A stretch of 64,000 bases of DNA, from NCBI RefSeq assembly GCF_029338295.1, contig NZ_CP119791.1, forward strand, positions 1,302,001 to 1,366,000. The letters are read 5' to 3'. Both the position numbers and the translations under genes were made by a program. The stretch comes from Haladaptatus sp. QDMS2. GTDB lineage: Archaea > Halobacteriota > Halobacteria > Halobacteriales > Halococcaceae. The notes beneath the pieces are model-generated. The model had not been told where the DNA came from. It saw only the letters and a list, made by a program, of their open reading frames with translations, and did no database searches. Positions 8,202 to 17,904 of the stretch are shown piece after piece (within the stretch, counting starts at the first letter, position 1; each line of letters starts with the position of its first letter).

Positions 8202-9620
8202 ATGCCTCACGATTGTTCATTCCTCTCTGACGTGCTCGACGAGCCACAGGTCTCCTTCGGCGAGTCCGCCAGAAACAGCCATGCGGGTGACTGGGGAACG
8301 CCAGAGGAAAGTCGAGTCGTGCCCGACGCGGTCGTGTTTCCGGAAGCGACCGCCGACGTATCCGCAGTTCTCGAAGCCGCGAACGACCGCGGCGTGCCGG
8401 TGACGCCCTACGCCGCCGGGACGAGCCTCGAAGGCAACGCCACGCCCTCCCACGGCGGCATCAGCATGGACCTGACGCGGATGAACGCCGTCCTCGACGT
8501 CCGCCCCGACGACTTCCAAATCGACGTCGAACCCGGCATCATGGGCGGGGCGGTTGACGAGGAGGCAGCGAAGTACGGGCTGTTTTTCCCGCCGCTTCCC
8601 TCCTCCGGGGATATTTCGACCATCGGCGGGATGATTGCGAACGACGCGAGCGGGATGAAGACCGTGAAATACGGCGAGGTCGGAGACTGGGTTCTCGAAC
8701 TGGAAGCCGTTCTCGCGGACGGCACCGTCATCGAGACGGGTAGCAAGGCAGTCAAAACGTCGAGTGGCTACAATCTGAAAGACCTCATCGTCGGCAGCGA
8801 GGGAACGCTCGCGGTCGTCACGCGGGCGACGCTCGAACTCGCGGGCGTCCCCGACCAGATTCGCGGTGGCCGCGCGCAGTTCGAGTCGCTCGACGACGCT
8901 GCCGGAGCCGTCTTCGACGCGATTCGCTCGGGCGTGGACGTGGCCACCATCGAACTCATGGACGCAGAGAGCGCGATGATTGCAAACGCCTACACCGGGT
9001 CGAACCTGCCAGACGCGCCCATGGTGTTCCTCGAATTCCACGCGAACCACGGCATCGAGGAGGAAATCGAATTCTGTAAATCTATCTTCGAAGCCCACGA
9101 CGTATTACGTTTCGAGATGGCCGCAGACGAGGCAGCGATGGCCGACCTCTGGGAGGCGAGAAAGGACATGGCCTTCGCCCTCCAGTCGTGGGACCCGGAC
9201 CTGACGCCGCTCAGCCCCGGTGACGTGACCGTCCCCATCAGCAAATATCCCGAAATCATCGAGTTCGCAAAACGCCTCGCCGCCGAACACGACCTGCTCG
9301 TGCCCTGCTTCGGCCACGCTGGCGACGGCAACGTCCACTATACCGTACTCGTGGACGACTCGGACCCCGAGGCAGTCGAACTGGGCGAGAAGATTTACTC
9401 GAACATCGTCAGGCGAGCCATCGAACTTGGGGGAACGGCCACCGGCGAGCACGGCATCGGACTCGGCAAACGCGAGTACCTCGACTTCGAACACGGGCCG
9501 GAAACGGTCGAAGCGATGCGAGCGATAAAACGCGCACTCGACCCCAACGATACGTTGAATCCGGGAAAACTGTTTCCCGAGACGGCAGACGGAAAGCGGG
9601 TGCGACTCGAACCGAACTAG
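8202..9620 (+). CDS. FAD-linked 2-hydroxyacid dehydrogenase (D-lactate/glycolate type)
   Basis: The 472-residue flavoprotein belongs to the VAO/PCMH family. The N-terminal half holds the FAD-binding region with VVPDAVVFP, TPYAAGTSLEGNA near residue 67 and the GGMIANDASGMKTVKYG stretch near residue 143. The C-terminal FAD-oxidase cap carries CFGHAGDGNVH near residue 367 and GTATGEHGIGLGK near residue 408, which bind flavin and substrate carboxylate in D-lactate and glycolate dehydrogenases. It has no Fe-S domain, unlike the larger relative at 41.2 kb. Its stop overlaps the convergent ThDP-enzyme stop by three bases. The exact substrate is not determined. Confidence 0.88.
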   Translation: MPHDCSFLSDVLDEPQVSFGESARNSHAGDWGTPEESRVVPDAVVFPEATADVSAVLEAANDRGVPVTPYAAGTSLEGNATPSHGGISMDLTRMNAVLDVRPDDFQIDVEPGIMGGAVDEEAAKYGLFFPPLPSSGDISTIGGMIANDASGMKTVKYGEVGDWVLELEAVLADGTVIETGSKAVKTSSGYNLKDLIVGSEGTLAVVTRATLELAGVPDQIRGGRAQFESLDDAAGAVFDAIRSGVDVATIELMDAESAMIANAYTGSNLPDAPMVFLEFHANHGIEEEIEFCKSIFEAHDVLRFEMAADEAAMADLWEARKDMAFALQSWDPDLTPLSPGDVTVPISKYPEIIEFAKRLAAEHDLLVPCFGHAGDGNVHYTVLVDDSDPEAVELGEKIYSNIVRRAIELGGTATGEHGIGLGKREYLDFEHGPETVEAMRAIKRALDPNDTLNPGKLFPETADGKRVRLEPN

Positions 9621-11311
9621 TCGTGGACGAGCACGTCGAGTACGTCCGTACACGAGGAATCGAGGGCCTCGGCGAGCGCTGACTCGATTTCGTCGGGCGT
9701 CTCGACGAGGTGGCCGCGTGCACCGTGACTCTCCGCGTTTTTCGCGATATCCACCGCAGGTTCGAAGTCCATGCCGACGAACTCGTGGTCGTCGTAGTCG
9801 CCCCCGAGCATCTCGACGGTGTTGTCCTTCAGAATCCGGTAGTTGCGGTTGTCCGAGACGACGACGGTGAGGTCGAGGTCGTACCGGGCCGCAGAGTAGA
9901 TAGCATGTGGATAGTAGAGGTACGACCCGTCGCCGACGAACCCGAGGACGTCACGAGGTTGGTCGCGCATGGATTCTGCGAGTGCCGCACCGACCGCCGC
10001 TGGCAGGCCGTAGCCGAGACCGCCGCCCTTGTTCGAGATGTACTGCTCGGCTTCGAGCGGGAAGCGGGTGAGCAGGGCGTACTTCGAGGTGACGCCCTCG
10101 TCGACGATGTACGCGTCCGGGGCGACCTCGCGGATTGCATCCACGAGTTGCGCCTTCGAAGCGCGCGTCTCCCCCTCCTCCTTCGGGTCCTCCCCCATCT
10201 GTTCGATGGTCGATTCGAGCGACTGCTTCAGCGTCTGCACCTTCCGGCGGCGTTGTTCTGCCACGTCGGGGTCGAGCACCTCGCCGAGGCGATCCGTGAT
10301 CGCGTCCATGACGAGGCCGGGGTCACCCACGACGGCCGCATCCGCCGCCTGATTCTTGCCAACCTCCCAGGCGTCCTGGCTCACGTGGATACACGTCGTA
10401 TCCGCGGAGACGAGCGGTTCTGCGTGCCGGAGTATCGTGGTGTTGGTCGAACACCCGACGAAGACGAGCGTGTCCGTCTGCATGAGCATCCGCCCGAGGC
10501 CCTCTCGCGGCGGCAGGAACGACACCCACTGGTCGTGGTCGGTCGGGAAATTCACCTCACTGGAGAGCATCTCACCGTGAACTCGCGCCCCCGAGGCTTC
10601 GGCGAGCGAGACGGCGGCCTCGACCGCCTGTGACCCCGCCCGGGCGACGTGGTCGCCGAGGACGAACACCGGTTCGTCGGCTTCCACGAGCAGGTCTGCG
10701 GCCCGTTCGATTTGGGCTGGGTCGCCCCCGCCGGCGTTCTGGATGGGGCCGAGGCGTTCGATTTCCGCGTCCGTTTTGGCCTGCATCACGTCGGCAGGAA
10801 GCGCGAGGAACACTGGCCCAGTCGGCGGCGTAAGCGCGACCCGAACCGCCCGACGAAGCATCGTCGGCAGGGCCTCGACCGAGAGCACTTCGGCGGACCA
10901 CTTACAGAACTGGTCTGCCAGTTCGGTGAGGTCGCCCGAAAGAATCGGCTCTTCGTGGCGAAAGTCGCGCTCGTGATTCCCGGCGGTGACGAGCAGCGGT
11001 GCACCCGTCATCTTCGCGTCGTAGAGGTTGCCAAGGCCGTGGGCGAGGCCGGGCGTGACGTGGAGGTTCACGACGCCGAGCGGATTCACGGCATCGTCGT
11101 GGTGGCCGTGGTAGCGCCGCGTGCTCGCGTATCCAGCGGCCATCCCCACCGCCACGTCCTCGTGAAGGCCGAGGACATAGTCGAGGTCGCTGTCAGCGAG
11201 TGCCTCCATGATGGGAAGTTCGGTCGTTCCGGGGTTGCCAAAGAGGTGGGTGACGCCGTAGTGTGAGAGAGCGGAGACGAAGTAGTCGGCTCCGGTGGTC
11301 GTGTCACGCAT
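9617..11311 (-). CDS. Thiamine-diphosphate-dependent decarboxylase/synthase (benzoylformate decarboxylase-like)
   Basis: The 564-residue enzyme has the three-domain POX/AHAS layout. The N-terminal Pyr domain carries the catalytic Glu in GLHEDVAVGMAAGYA near residue 51. A central nucleotide-type domain follows, and the C-terminal PP domain has the ThDP motif beginning GDGSYLY and closing with SDNRNY. The length and the C-terminal sequence suit benzoylformate decarboxylase or acetolactate-synthase-like proteins; there is no biosynthetic ilv context. ATG 11311 is preferred over a GTG two codons upstream. The 2-oxoacid used is unknown. Confidence 0.8.
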   Translation of the reverse strand: MRDTTTGADYFVSALSHYGVTHLFGNPGTTELPIMEALADSDLDYVLGLHEDVAVGMAAGYASTRRYHGHHDDAVNPLGVVNLHVTPGLAHGLGNLYDAKMTGAPLLVTAGNHERDFRHEEPILSGDLTELADQFCKWSAEVLSVEALPTMLRRAVRVALTPPTGPVFLALPADVMQAKTDAEIERLGPIQNAGGGDPAQIERAADLLVEADEPVFVLGDHVARAGSQAVEAAVSLAEASGARVHGEMLSSEVNFPTDHDQWVSFLPPREGLGRMLMQTDTLVFVGCSTNTTILRHAEPLVSADTTCIHVSQDAWEVGKNQAADAAVVGDPGLVMDAITDRLGEVLDPDVAEQRRRKVQTLKQSLESTIEQMGEDPKEEGETRASKAQLVDAIREVAPDAYIVDEGVTSKYALLTRFPLEAEQYISNKGGGLGYGLPAAVGAALAESMRDQPRDVLGFVGDGSYLYYPHAIYSAARYDLDLTVVVSDNRNYRILKDNTVEMLGGDYDDHEFVGMDFEPAVDIAKNAESHGARGHLVETPDEIESALAEALDSSCTDVLDVLVHD

Positions 11312-11408
11312 TTGCACGCAGATTCAAAGGGCGGAACCTTAAGCCCTCGTTTGGTCCTGGCCCACCGACTCCCCTGAGTTCTTACGTTCGGAGCGCCAAC
11401 TATCGAGT

Positions 11409-11951
<543 letters not shown>

Positions 11952-12038
11952 GCGCGAAGGCGGTCAGTAGAACGTTTCTCGCGAGTGAGACGGAGACACG
12001 AGTACGAAAAATTGCGGATGACTTGGTTACCGACGGGC

Positions 12039-12455
12039 CTACATCGCACCGAGCTGCTGGAGCAGTCCGGACATGTCGCCGTAGTTCCACTCCTCTACGA
12101 CTTTCCCGTCCTTGAATCGGAGGATGGCGCTCCCCTGCATCTCGGCCTTGTTTCCCGTCGGAGCGATGCCCATCATCTCCCCGTCGTGGGTTCCTCGGAC
12201 GGTGTATCGCATGGTCACCACATCGTCTGCGGGAATTAGCTCTTGAATATCGACCGTGAAGTCTGGGAAGGCAGTGCGGTAGGCCTCCACTGCCCGTTCG
12301 TAATCTTCCCGGGTGTGGAGGTCACCGACACCTGGCAGTTGCCCGCCCACCTCGTCCGCCATCACCTCTTTCAACACGTCCATTTTGCCCTCGCTCCAGA
12401 CCTCTGTCGCGATTCGTGTGAGGATTCGTTCGTTCTCTGACGCAGGTACAGCCAT
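12039..12455 (-). CDS. SnoaL-like polyketide-cyclase fold protein (NTF2-like)
   Basis: The ATG at 12455 (MAVPASENERI) gives 138 residues. The pattern fits the SnoaL/ester-cyclase family of the NTF2 fold: an N-terminal helical pair, YRTAFPDFTVDIQELI near residue 61, TMRYTVRGTHDGEMMGIAPTG near residue 83, and a terminal strand FKDGKVVEEWNYGD. Members are small hydrolases, cyclases or binding proteins, and no substrate is evident. It lies upstream of the LLM oxidoreductase and SDR pair on the same strand but is separated by about 120 bp. Confidence 0.75.
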   Translation of the reverse strand: MAVPASENERILTRIATEVWSEGKMDVLKEVMADEVGGQLPGVGDLHTREDYERAVEAYRTAFPDFTVDIQELIPADDVVTMRYTVRGTHDGEMMGIAPTGNKAEMQGSAILRFKDGKVVEEWNYGDMSGLLQQLGAM

Positions 12456-12572
12456 GTTGTTTTCACCCCATGGAAAGAACGCCACTAACCGGCTCAATCG
12501 TGCTATACAGTGTCACGGCGACTTTACCCTCTGGAAACGCAGGTTGTGGATGTCGAGATGGATACGTGCAAT

Positions 12573-13583
12573 TCAGGCGTCCGGTGCGAGTGCTTCGAGC
12601 GTCTGCTCGATTTCCTCTGCTGAGGCCGCTCGCGGGAACGAGACGTTGATGGCGTCCACGCCGTCGATGCTCGCAAACCGGTCGAGCGTGTCGCGGGCCT
12701 GTTCGAGCGACCCTGAAGCCGATAGCTGGTCGAGCAGTTCGTCGGGAATCGCGTCCATCGCCGCGTCCTTGTTGCGGTTCGCCCACTCGGTCGAAACCGT
12801 CGTGGCTACGTCCTCCCAGCCCTGTCGAGCGACCGCGTCGCGGTAGAACGTGCCCATCCCGCCGATGTAGAAGGCGAGGTGCTGGCGGGCGAGTTCGCGG
12901 GCGTACTCGGCGTCGTCCAGCACACAGCAGCCGAGCGAGACGGACACGCGGAGGTCGTCTGGGTCCTTGCCAGCGAGTTCCGCGCCCTTCCGGAGGTCTT
13001 CGAGGCGGTCTTTGAGTCCCTCCTCGGTCATCATGAGCGCGTGCCAACCGTCGGCGAAGCGCCCGGCGAGTTCGACGGATTTCGGTCCCATGCCGGCGGC
13101 ATCGACGGGTGGCGGCGTCTCCGGCGGGTCACAGCGGAGGCGGAACCCGCCGAGGTTGAAGATGTCGCCGTCGTAATCGACCTGTTCGCCGGCGAGGACG
13201 AGTTTCACGATTTCGATGGTTTCGCGGGTGTAGCGAAGCGGCCGCTCGAACGACTGACCGTGCCAGCCCTCGATGACGATGGGGCCGCTCGGTCCGAGGC
13301 CGAGACGGAACCGGTCGTCTGAAACCTCCTGAAGCGTGGCCGCAGTCTGCCCGATGAGCGTCGGCGAGCGCGAGTAGATGGGCATGATGCTCGTCCCGAT
13401 GCCGATTTCCTCGGTCTCGTGGGCGATGGTGGCGAGCGTGGTAACGGCGTCGCGGCCCCACGTCTCGGGCAGCCACGCCCGGTCGTAGCCGAGTTCTTCT
13501 GCGCGCTGTGTGTAGGACACGAGCGACGACACGCTCGGCTGTGCGGCGACCGGCAAGAACACGTCGTAGGCAACGTCAGTCAT
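12573..13583 (-). CDS. LLM-class (probably F420-dependent) oxidoreductase
   Basis: The 336-residue protein has the luciferase-like TIM-barrel pattern: RAEELGYDRAWLPETW near residue 27, IGIGTSIMPIYSRSPTLIGQTAATL near residue 60, FRLGLGPSGP, and an ADGWH motif late in the barrel. In haloarchaea such enzymes usually use coenzyme F420, but FMN cannot be excluded. Its start overlaps the stop of the upstream SDR gene by four bases, so the two form an operon and may act on one hydroxy or oxo compound. Confidence 0.82.
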   Translation of the reverse strand: MTDVAYDVFLPVAAQPSVSSLVSYTQRAEELGYDRAWLPETWGRDAVTTLATIAHETEEIGIGTSIMPIYSRSPTLIGQTAATLQEVSDDRFRLGLGPSGPIVIEGWHGQSFERPLRYTRETIEIVKLVLAGEQVDYDGDIFNLGGFRLRCDPPETPPPVDAAGMGPKSVELAGRFADGWHALMMTEEGLKDRLEDLRKGAELAGKDPDDLRVSVSLGCCVLDDAEYARELARQHLAFYIGGMGTFYRDAVARQGWEDVATTVSTEWANRNKDAAMDAIPDELLDQLSASGSLEQARDTLDRFASIDGVDAINVSFPRAASAEEIEQTLEALAPDA

Positions 13584-14356
13584 ACGTCTGGGGTCTCCAT
13601 GATGTTCGGCACGCCCTGTGCTGTAATGGTTTCACCGACGATGTACGACGACGCCGGACTCGCGAGGAACTGGGCGATGTCCGCAATCTCCTCGCTCAGT
13701 CCGATTCGGCGTTTGACCGCGGTTCGGTCGATGTCCTCGCCGGTGACGCCCATCTGACTGGCGACACCCGGCGTGGCGACGAAGCCGGGCGCGATGCAGT
13801 TGACGCGCACGTCGTCGTCGGCCCACTCGTAGGCGAGCGTCGAGGTGAGGTTGACCACGGCGGCTTTCGCCGCGCCGTAGTGGCTCATGTACGGTGCGCC
13901 CATCTGTCCGGCCACGCTGGCGACGTTCACGATGACTCCGCCTCCGTTCTCGCGCATGACTTCGCCGGCGGCCTGCGAGCAGTGATACGTGCCGTGGAGG
14001 TTGATGTCCACGATGGTTTTCCAGCCGTTTTCGGAGATGTCGGCGAAGCCAGCCATGAACGAGGCTCCGGCGTTGTTGACGAGTACGTCCACGCCATCGA
14101 ACTCCTCTACGGTTGCTTCGATGAGCGCATCGACCGCGTCCCGGTCGGTCACGTCGCACTCGACTGCGAGCGCCGTGCCGTCGCCCCCCTCGTTGATTTC
14201 GTCTGCCACCGGCTGGACGTTGTCCAGTTCGCGCGAGCAGATGACCACGTTCGCCCCGTCGTCTGCGAAACGACCTGCGATTACCTTCCCAATCCCGCTC
14301 GACGCGCCGGTGACGAGGGCCGTCCGGTCTGCGACGCTGAACTGGCCCGTCGTCAT
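13580..14356 (-). CDS. Short-chain dehydrogenase/reductase
   Basis: The ATG at 14356 (MTTGQFSVADRTALVTG) gives a 258-residue classical SDR. It shows TGASSGIG for NAD(P) binding near residue 16, NNAG near residue 92, and the YGAAK catalytic Tyr-Lys pair near residue 158. An upstream extension of the frame crosses the promoter and is rejected. It is translationally coupled to the LLM oxidoreductase. A perfect palindrome overlaps the predicted start of transcription, so the pair may be controlled by a repressor. Confidence 0.85.
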   Translation of the reverse strand: MTTGQFSVADRTALVTGASSGIGKVIAGRFADDGANVVICSRELDNVQPVADEINEGGDGTALAVECDVTDRDAVDALIEATVEEFDGVDVLVNNAGASFMAGFADISENGWKTIVDINLHGTYHCSQAAGEVMRENGGGVIVNVASVAGQMGAPYMSHYGAAKAAVVNLTSTLAYEWADDDVRVNCIAPGFVATPGVASQMGVTGEDIDRTAVKRRIGLSEEIADIAQFLASPASSYIVGETITAQGVPNIMETPDV

Positions 14357-14389
14357 CGCGTTTCCTCCGTCGTGTCGTTGCTTCCCATT

Positions 14390-14403
14390 GTAAACCAGTT
14401 TAC
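14390..14403. promoter_or_regulatory. Palindromic operator-like site upstream of the SDR operon
   Basis: The sequence GTAAACCAGTTTAC has 6-bp perfect arms. On the minus strand a TATA-like CTTTATAC lies at 14421-14428, so the palindrome falls about where transcription of the SDR operon would start, a standard repressor position. The same TATA-like element reads GTATAAAG on the plus strand, towards the divergent hydrolase gene. Confidence 0.45.
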
Positions 14404-14492
14404 CGGTTATCACCCCGGTGGTATAAAGGTGGCCGCGGCAATTTCCGGTGAAAAGAGAACCCTTTTCGGGCAGACGGGCGACTCCGAACCCA

Positions 14493-15461
14493 ATGACTGC
14501 AGACCCACCCGCCGTCCACCGCATCGAATTCGAGGTCGATTGGACGCCGGGACACGTCGCCGCCTACCTCCTCGCAGGCGAACAAACCGTGCTGTTCGAC
14601 GCTGGAACGCCCGGCGAGGCCGCCCACGACGAACTAACCGCGGGCCTCGACGCCGCGGGATACGCACCCGCAAACGTAGACCACCTCGTCATCACCCACC
14701 CGCACATCGACCACATTGGCCAGACGCAGACGCTCGTGGAAGCGGGTGCAACCCTTCACGCGCCAGCGAGCGTCCGTCGGCGCTTCGCCCGCGACCCGGA
14801 CGACCTTGCGACGGTCGTCACCGCGAACGCCCGCGCTGCGGGAACGCCCGAAGCACAGGTGGATTCTGCGGTTGAGATGTCGGTGCGGTCGCTCACCCGC
14901 AATCGGAAATTGCTCGCACCCGACGCGGTCGACGACTGGGTCGAACCCGGCGATAGCGTGTCGATTGACGATCTCGAATTCGACGCCATTCACGCGCCCG
15001 GTCACCAGGCGGACCACCTCTGTTTCGAGACGACGCTCGGCGGAGAGCGGGCGATATTCTCCGGAGACATGGCCATCGAACCCTTCCGCCCAGTGGCGCT
15101 CCACGTCGGTCTCGACCGCGAGATTGGCGACACGATTCCCGCCTTCTACGAGGCGCTCGACCGACTCTCGACGCGGGAGGTGGACACCGTCTATCCGGGC
15201 CACGGCCCGGTTCACGACGACTTCGCGGGGGCGGTGGGGCAGTCTCGTCGCAGCCTCGACCGACTCGAAGAACGGGTCCTGGAGATGCTCGCAGACGGCG
15301 CGGAGACGGCGGTGGACGTCGCCGCCCGCCGCAGCGCCGAGGGTCGTGACCTCGCCTACCTCCTGCCCGAATCGCTCGGAATGCTCCAGTCGCTCGAACG
15401 CGACGGCGCGGTCGTCTCGTCGGTTTCCGGGGACGTCCGCCGGTACGAACCCGCGAACTGA
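14493..15461 (+). CDS. Metallo-beta-lactamase-fold hydrolase (LACTB2-like)
   Basis: The 322-residue protein has the metal-binding signature THPHIDHIG near residue 68, the HAPGHQADHL segment near residue 169, SGDM near residue 190 and YPGHGP near residue 234, the last followed by a C-terminal winged-helix-like domain as in LACTB2-type hydrolases. Possible substrates are thioesters, nucleic acids or lactones. The ATG at 14493 is chosen because the 15 upstream codons overlap the promoter zone. It is divergent from the SDR operon. Confidence 0.8.
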   Translation: MTADPPAVHRIEFEVDWTPGHVAAYLLAGEQTVLFDAGTPGEAAHDELTAGLDAAGYAPANVDHLVITHPHIDHIGQTQTLVEAGATLHAPASVRRRFARDPDDLATVVTANARAAGTPEAQVDSAVEMSVRSLTRNRKLLAPDAVDDWVEPGDSVSIDDLEFDAIHAPGHQADHLCFETTLGGERAIFSGDMAIEPFRPVALHVGLDREIGDTIPAFYEALDRLSTREVDTVYPGHGPVHDDFAGAVGQSRRSLDRLEERVLEMLADGAETAVDVAARRSAEGRDLAYLLPESLGMLQSLERDGAVVSSVSGDVRRYEPAN

Positions 15462-15511
15462 CCGCTGCCTCTAGCCACACGCTCTTGTGTTCGGTCGGTC
15501 TACGAGGTGTA

Positions 15512-16195
15512 ATGACCGAGTTCGACGCGGTTTTCTTCGACATCGGCGGCGTGCTTCTCGACCTCTCGTCGGTCCGCGAGGGCCACGACGAGTTCATCCG
15601 ATTGCTCGCCGACGCCCACGACATCACAGACCACGACGCGGCGAAAGCCGAGTGGCGCGGAGCGCTCTCTGCGTACTTCAGCCAGACCGAGGGAACCGAC
15701 TACCGTCCGGCGGCGGCGGGCTACCAGCACGCCGTCGACGAACTGCTCGGCCAGGCGGTTCCCGAATCGGCGTGGAAACCGCTGTTCGAGGAGGCAACTT
15801 ACGGCACGATTCGACCCCACGACGGCGCGAAAGAGACGCTCGCCGCCCTCGACGACGCGGGCGTCTACCTCGGCGTCGTGAGCGACGTAGACGACCACGA
15901 AGGCAAGCGTATCCTCGAAACGCTCGACCTCCACGCCCACTTCGACCACGTCACCACCTCCGAAGCCGTGGGCAAGAAAAAGCCAGACCAGGCCATGTTC
16001 CAGACCGCGCTCGACCACGCTGGCGTGTCCCCCGAAACTGGCCTGATGGTCGGCGACCGCTACAGCCACGACATGGTCGGCGGTCGAGAAGCGGGCCTCA
16101 CGACGGTCGCCTACGGCGCGAACGACGGCCCCGCGGTCGATTACGTCATCTCTGACTTGCGTGAAATTCTCCGCATCGTCGGCGTTCGAGAGTAA
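15512..16195 (+). CDS. HAD-superfamily hydrolase
   Basis: The 227-residue protein carries the HAD motifs. FFDIGGVLLD near residue 7 has the nucleophile Asp followed by Gly rather than the usual second Asp. Motif II (SDVDDH) is near residue 125, the Lys of motif III lies in GKKKPD near residue 155, and motif IV is GDRYSHDMVGGREAG near residue 180. The cap region suits the haloacid-dehalogenase or YihX-like branch. The altered DxG motif may favour dehalogenase or atypical phosphatase activity. ATG 15512 is preceded by a short gap after the metallo-hydrolase gene. Confidence 0.82.
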   Translation: MTEFDAVFFDIGGVLLDLSSVREGHDEFIRLLADAHDITDHDAAKAEWRGALSAYFSQTEGTDYRPAAAGYQHAVDELLGQAVPESAWKPLFEEATYGTIRPHDGAKETLAALDDAGVYLGVVSDVDDHEGKRILETLDLHAHFDHVTTSEAVGKKKPDQAMFQTALDHAGVSPETGLMVGDRYSHDMVGGREAGLTTVAYGANDGPAVDYVISDLREILRIVGVRE

Positions 16196-16262
16196 ACGCC
16201 GAAAAACTCCTGTCTGGTTTTCCTGCCAAAATCTTAACAGACACCCCCGAGAAGCGGCGGGT

Positions 16263-17039
16263 ATGGATTTCGGACTCGAAGACCGAACCGCTCTCGTGAC
16301 CGGGGGCGCAGGCCGAATCGGAAGCGAAGACTGCCGCGTGCTGGCCGCAGAGGGCGCAGAAGTCGTCGTCCTCGACCTCGAAGTTGACAACGCAGAATCC
16401 GTCGCAGACGAGATTCGCGAGCAGGGCGGGACCGCTCACGCAGTGCAATGTGACCTGACCGACCGCCCGGACGTGGAGGACACTGTCGCCGCATTACGCG
16501 AGGAGACCGGCGGCATCGACATCCTCGTGAACAATGCCGGCCTCGTGGACGCTCAGAGCCAGCTCAAAGACTACGACGATGAGAAGTGGGACCTCGACGT
16601 GGAGGTGAACCTGACTGGCTCGTACAATATCTCCCGGGAGGTGTTCCCCGCGATGTGCGAACGCGGCTGGGGCCGGGTCATCAACATGTCCTCGATGGCC
16701 GGATGGTACGGCGGATTCGGGCAGGCGTCCTACGCGGCGACGAAGGCGGCGCTCATCGGCTTTGGCAAGACGATGGCCCTCGAAGGCGCGAAACACGGCG
16801 TCACCTGCAACGTCATCACGCCGAACATTGTGATGGGCGCGCTCGCTGACCTCCCCCCAGAGCAATTAGAGCAGGTAAACCCGATGTTCGAGCGGATTCG
16901 GAAGGCGACGCCGATGGGAAAACTCGGTCGCGAAGAAGACGTGTCGAACCTCATCGCCTACCTGTCGAGCGAGCAGGCGAATTACATCACCGGGCAGGTC
17001 ATCGGCGTGACCGGCGGCGTGGACCTCTTTTCGTTCTGA
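16263..17039 (+). CDS. Short-chain dehydrogenase/reductase (3-oxoacyl-ACP reductase-like)
   Basis: The 258-residue SDR shows TGGAGRIG near residue 14, NNAG near residue 90, SSMAGW before the catalytic Tyr, and YAATK near residue 155. The first glycine motif departs slightly from the TGxxxGIG consensus. The C-terminal TGQVIGVTGGVDLF is typical of FabG-like reductases acting on hydroxyacyl or sugar alcohols. The ATG at 16263 lies just after the HAD gene on the same strand. The substrate is not evident. Confidence 0.85.
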   Translation: MDFGLEDRTALVTGGAGRIGSEDCRVLAAEGAEVVVLDLEVDNAESVADEIREQGGTAHAVQCDLTDRPDVEDTVAALREETGGIDILVNNAGLVDAQSQLKDYDDEKWDLDVEVNLTGSYNISREVFPAMCERGWGRVINMSSMAGWYGGFGQASYAATKAALIGFGKTMALEGAKHGVTCNVITPNIVMGALADLPPEQLEQVNPMFERIRKATPMGKLGREEDVSNLIAYLSSEQANYITGQVIGVTGGVDLFSF

Positions 17040-17107
17040 GAAGCCGTTGACTCTTCGGTTTAGGTTATGGCAAAAAATCCCGGAGGGCTCGGGATTGCAG
17101 GTGAAGG

Positions 17108-17815
17108 TTAGTTGCTCGTCGTCGTTTCCGTGCTCGTCCCCGTGGACGTACTCGTGGCGGTCTCAGTCGAGTTGCCGGAGGTGGTGGTTTCCTCGACGCC
17201 ACCGTCTAAGTTCGGCGTCGGCTCGCTGCCGTCGGTGGAGATCATGACCCAGAAGATGTCACCGTCTTTGACCTTGTACTGGGTCGGGTCGATGGTGACG
17301 TCGCGCTGCTGGAACGCGATGTTCGTGTTGAACTTACTGGAGTCGTAGGTCTCCCCGTCGATGGTGAGTTTCGAGTTGCTCCCGACCTTCTGATAACTGA
17401 TGTTGGGAACCTGGTTCAGACCCTGACCGAGCGTGACGGCTTCCTCTGAGAGGTGCCACTTGTTGTTGTTGTTTTTCTCGGTGTGGAAGTGGAACGGTTC
17501 CAGGTTCTCGTCGTCGACGAACTTTTCCGTCGAGAGGTTCATGCGCTCGCCGTCGATTTCGAGGTACATGGCACCGTGCCAGTGGTCGCCGTCCTCGGGA
17601 CCGGGCGACGCACCTTCTAAGTCGGTCTCGGTGGTCGTGGTTCCGTTCTCCGTCGTCGTCATACCACCATCGCTGGTCGTCGTCTCGCCTGCGGTGGTCG
17701 TCTCTCCGGTGGTGGTCGTGTCGTCGGAACCGTTGCTCGAACAGCCGGCGAGGCCGACTGCGATTGCGCTGCCTGTCACCTGAAGGAAGCGGCGGCGGGT
17801 TTTCTTCGTCATCAT
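17108..17815 (-). CDS. Tat-exported lipoprotein with Thr-rich linkers
   Basis: The 235-residue protein begins with a twin-arginine signal (TRRRFLQV) and a lipobox GLAGC near residues 21-25, so it should be exported folded and lipid-anchored outside the cell. A Thr/Glu-rich linker (residues about 30-65) leads into a soluble domain with HWHGAMYLEID and FHFHTEKN, His-rich stretches that could bind metal. A second Thr/Ser-rich tail follows, an unusual arrangement with low-complexity spacers at both ends, probably glycosylated. I do not recognise the central domain. Confidence 0.75.
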   Translation of the reverse strand: MMTKKTRRRFLQVTGSAIAVGLAGCSSNGSDDTTTTGETTTAGETTTSDGGMTTTENGTTTTETDLEGASPGPEDGDHWHGAMYLEIDGERMNLSTEKFVDDENLEPFHFHTEKNNNNKWHLSEEAVTLGQGLNQVPNISYQKVGSNSKLTIDGETYDSSKFNTNIAFQQRDVTIDPTQYKVKDGDIFWVMISTDGSEPTPNLDGGVEETTTSGNSTETATSTSTGTSTETTTSN

Positions 17816-17904
17816 TCTGGCAAACCGGTGCTAGCCCCTTTCCTATGCACCCCGTAAATCGGGACCTAAGCACTGATTAATCAGGAAAAATAACTGTCTG
17901 TAAC

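Noticed and set aside
9710-10633. A 307-codon plus-strand open frame
   Set aside because: It is antisense to the ThDP-dependent enzyme, whose ThDP and Glu motifs are intact.
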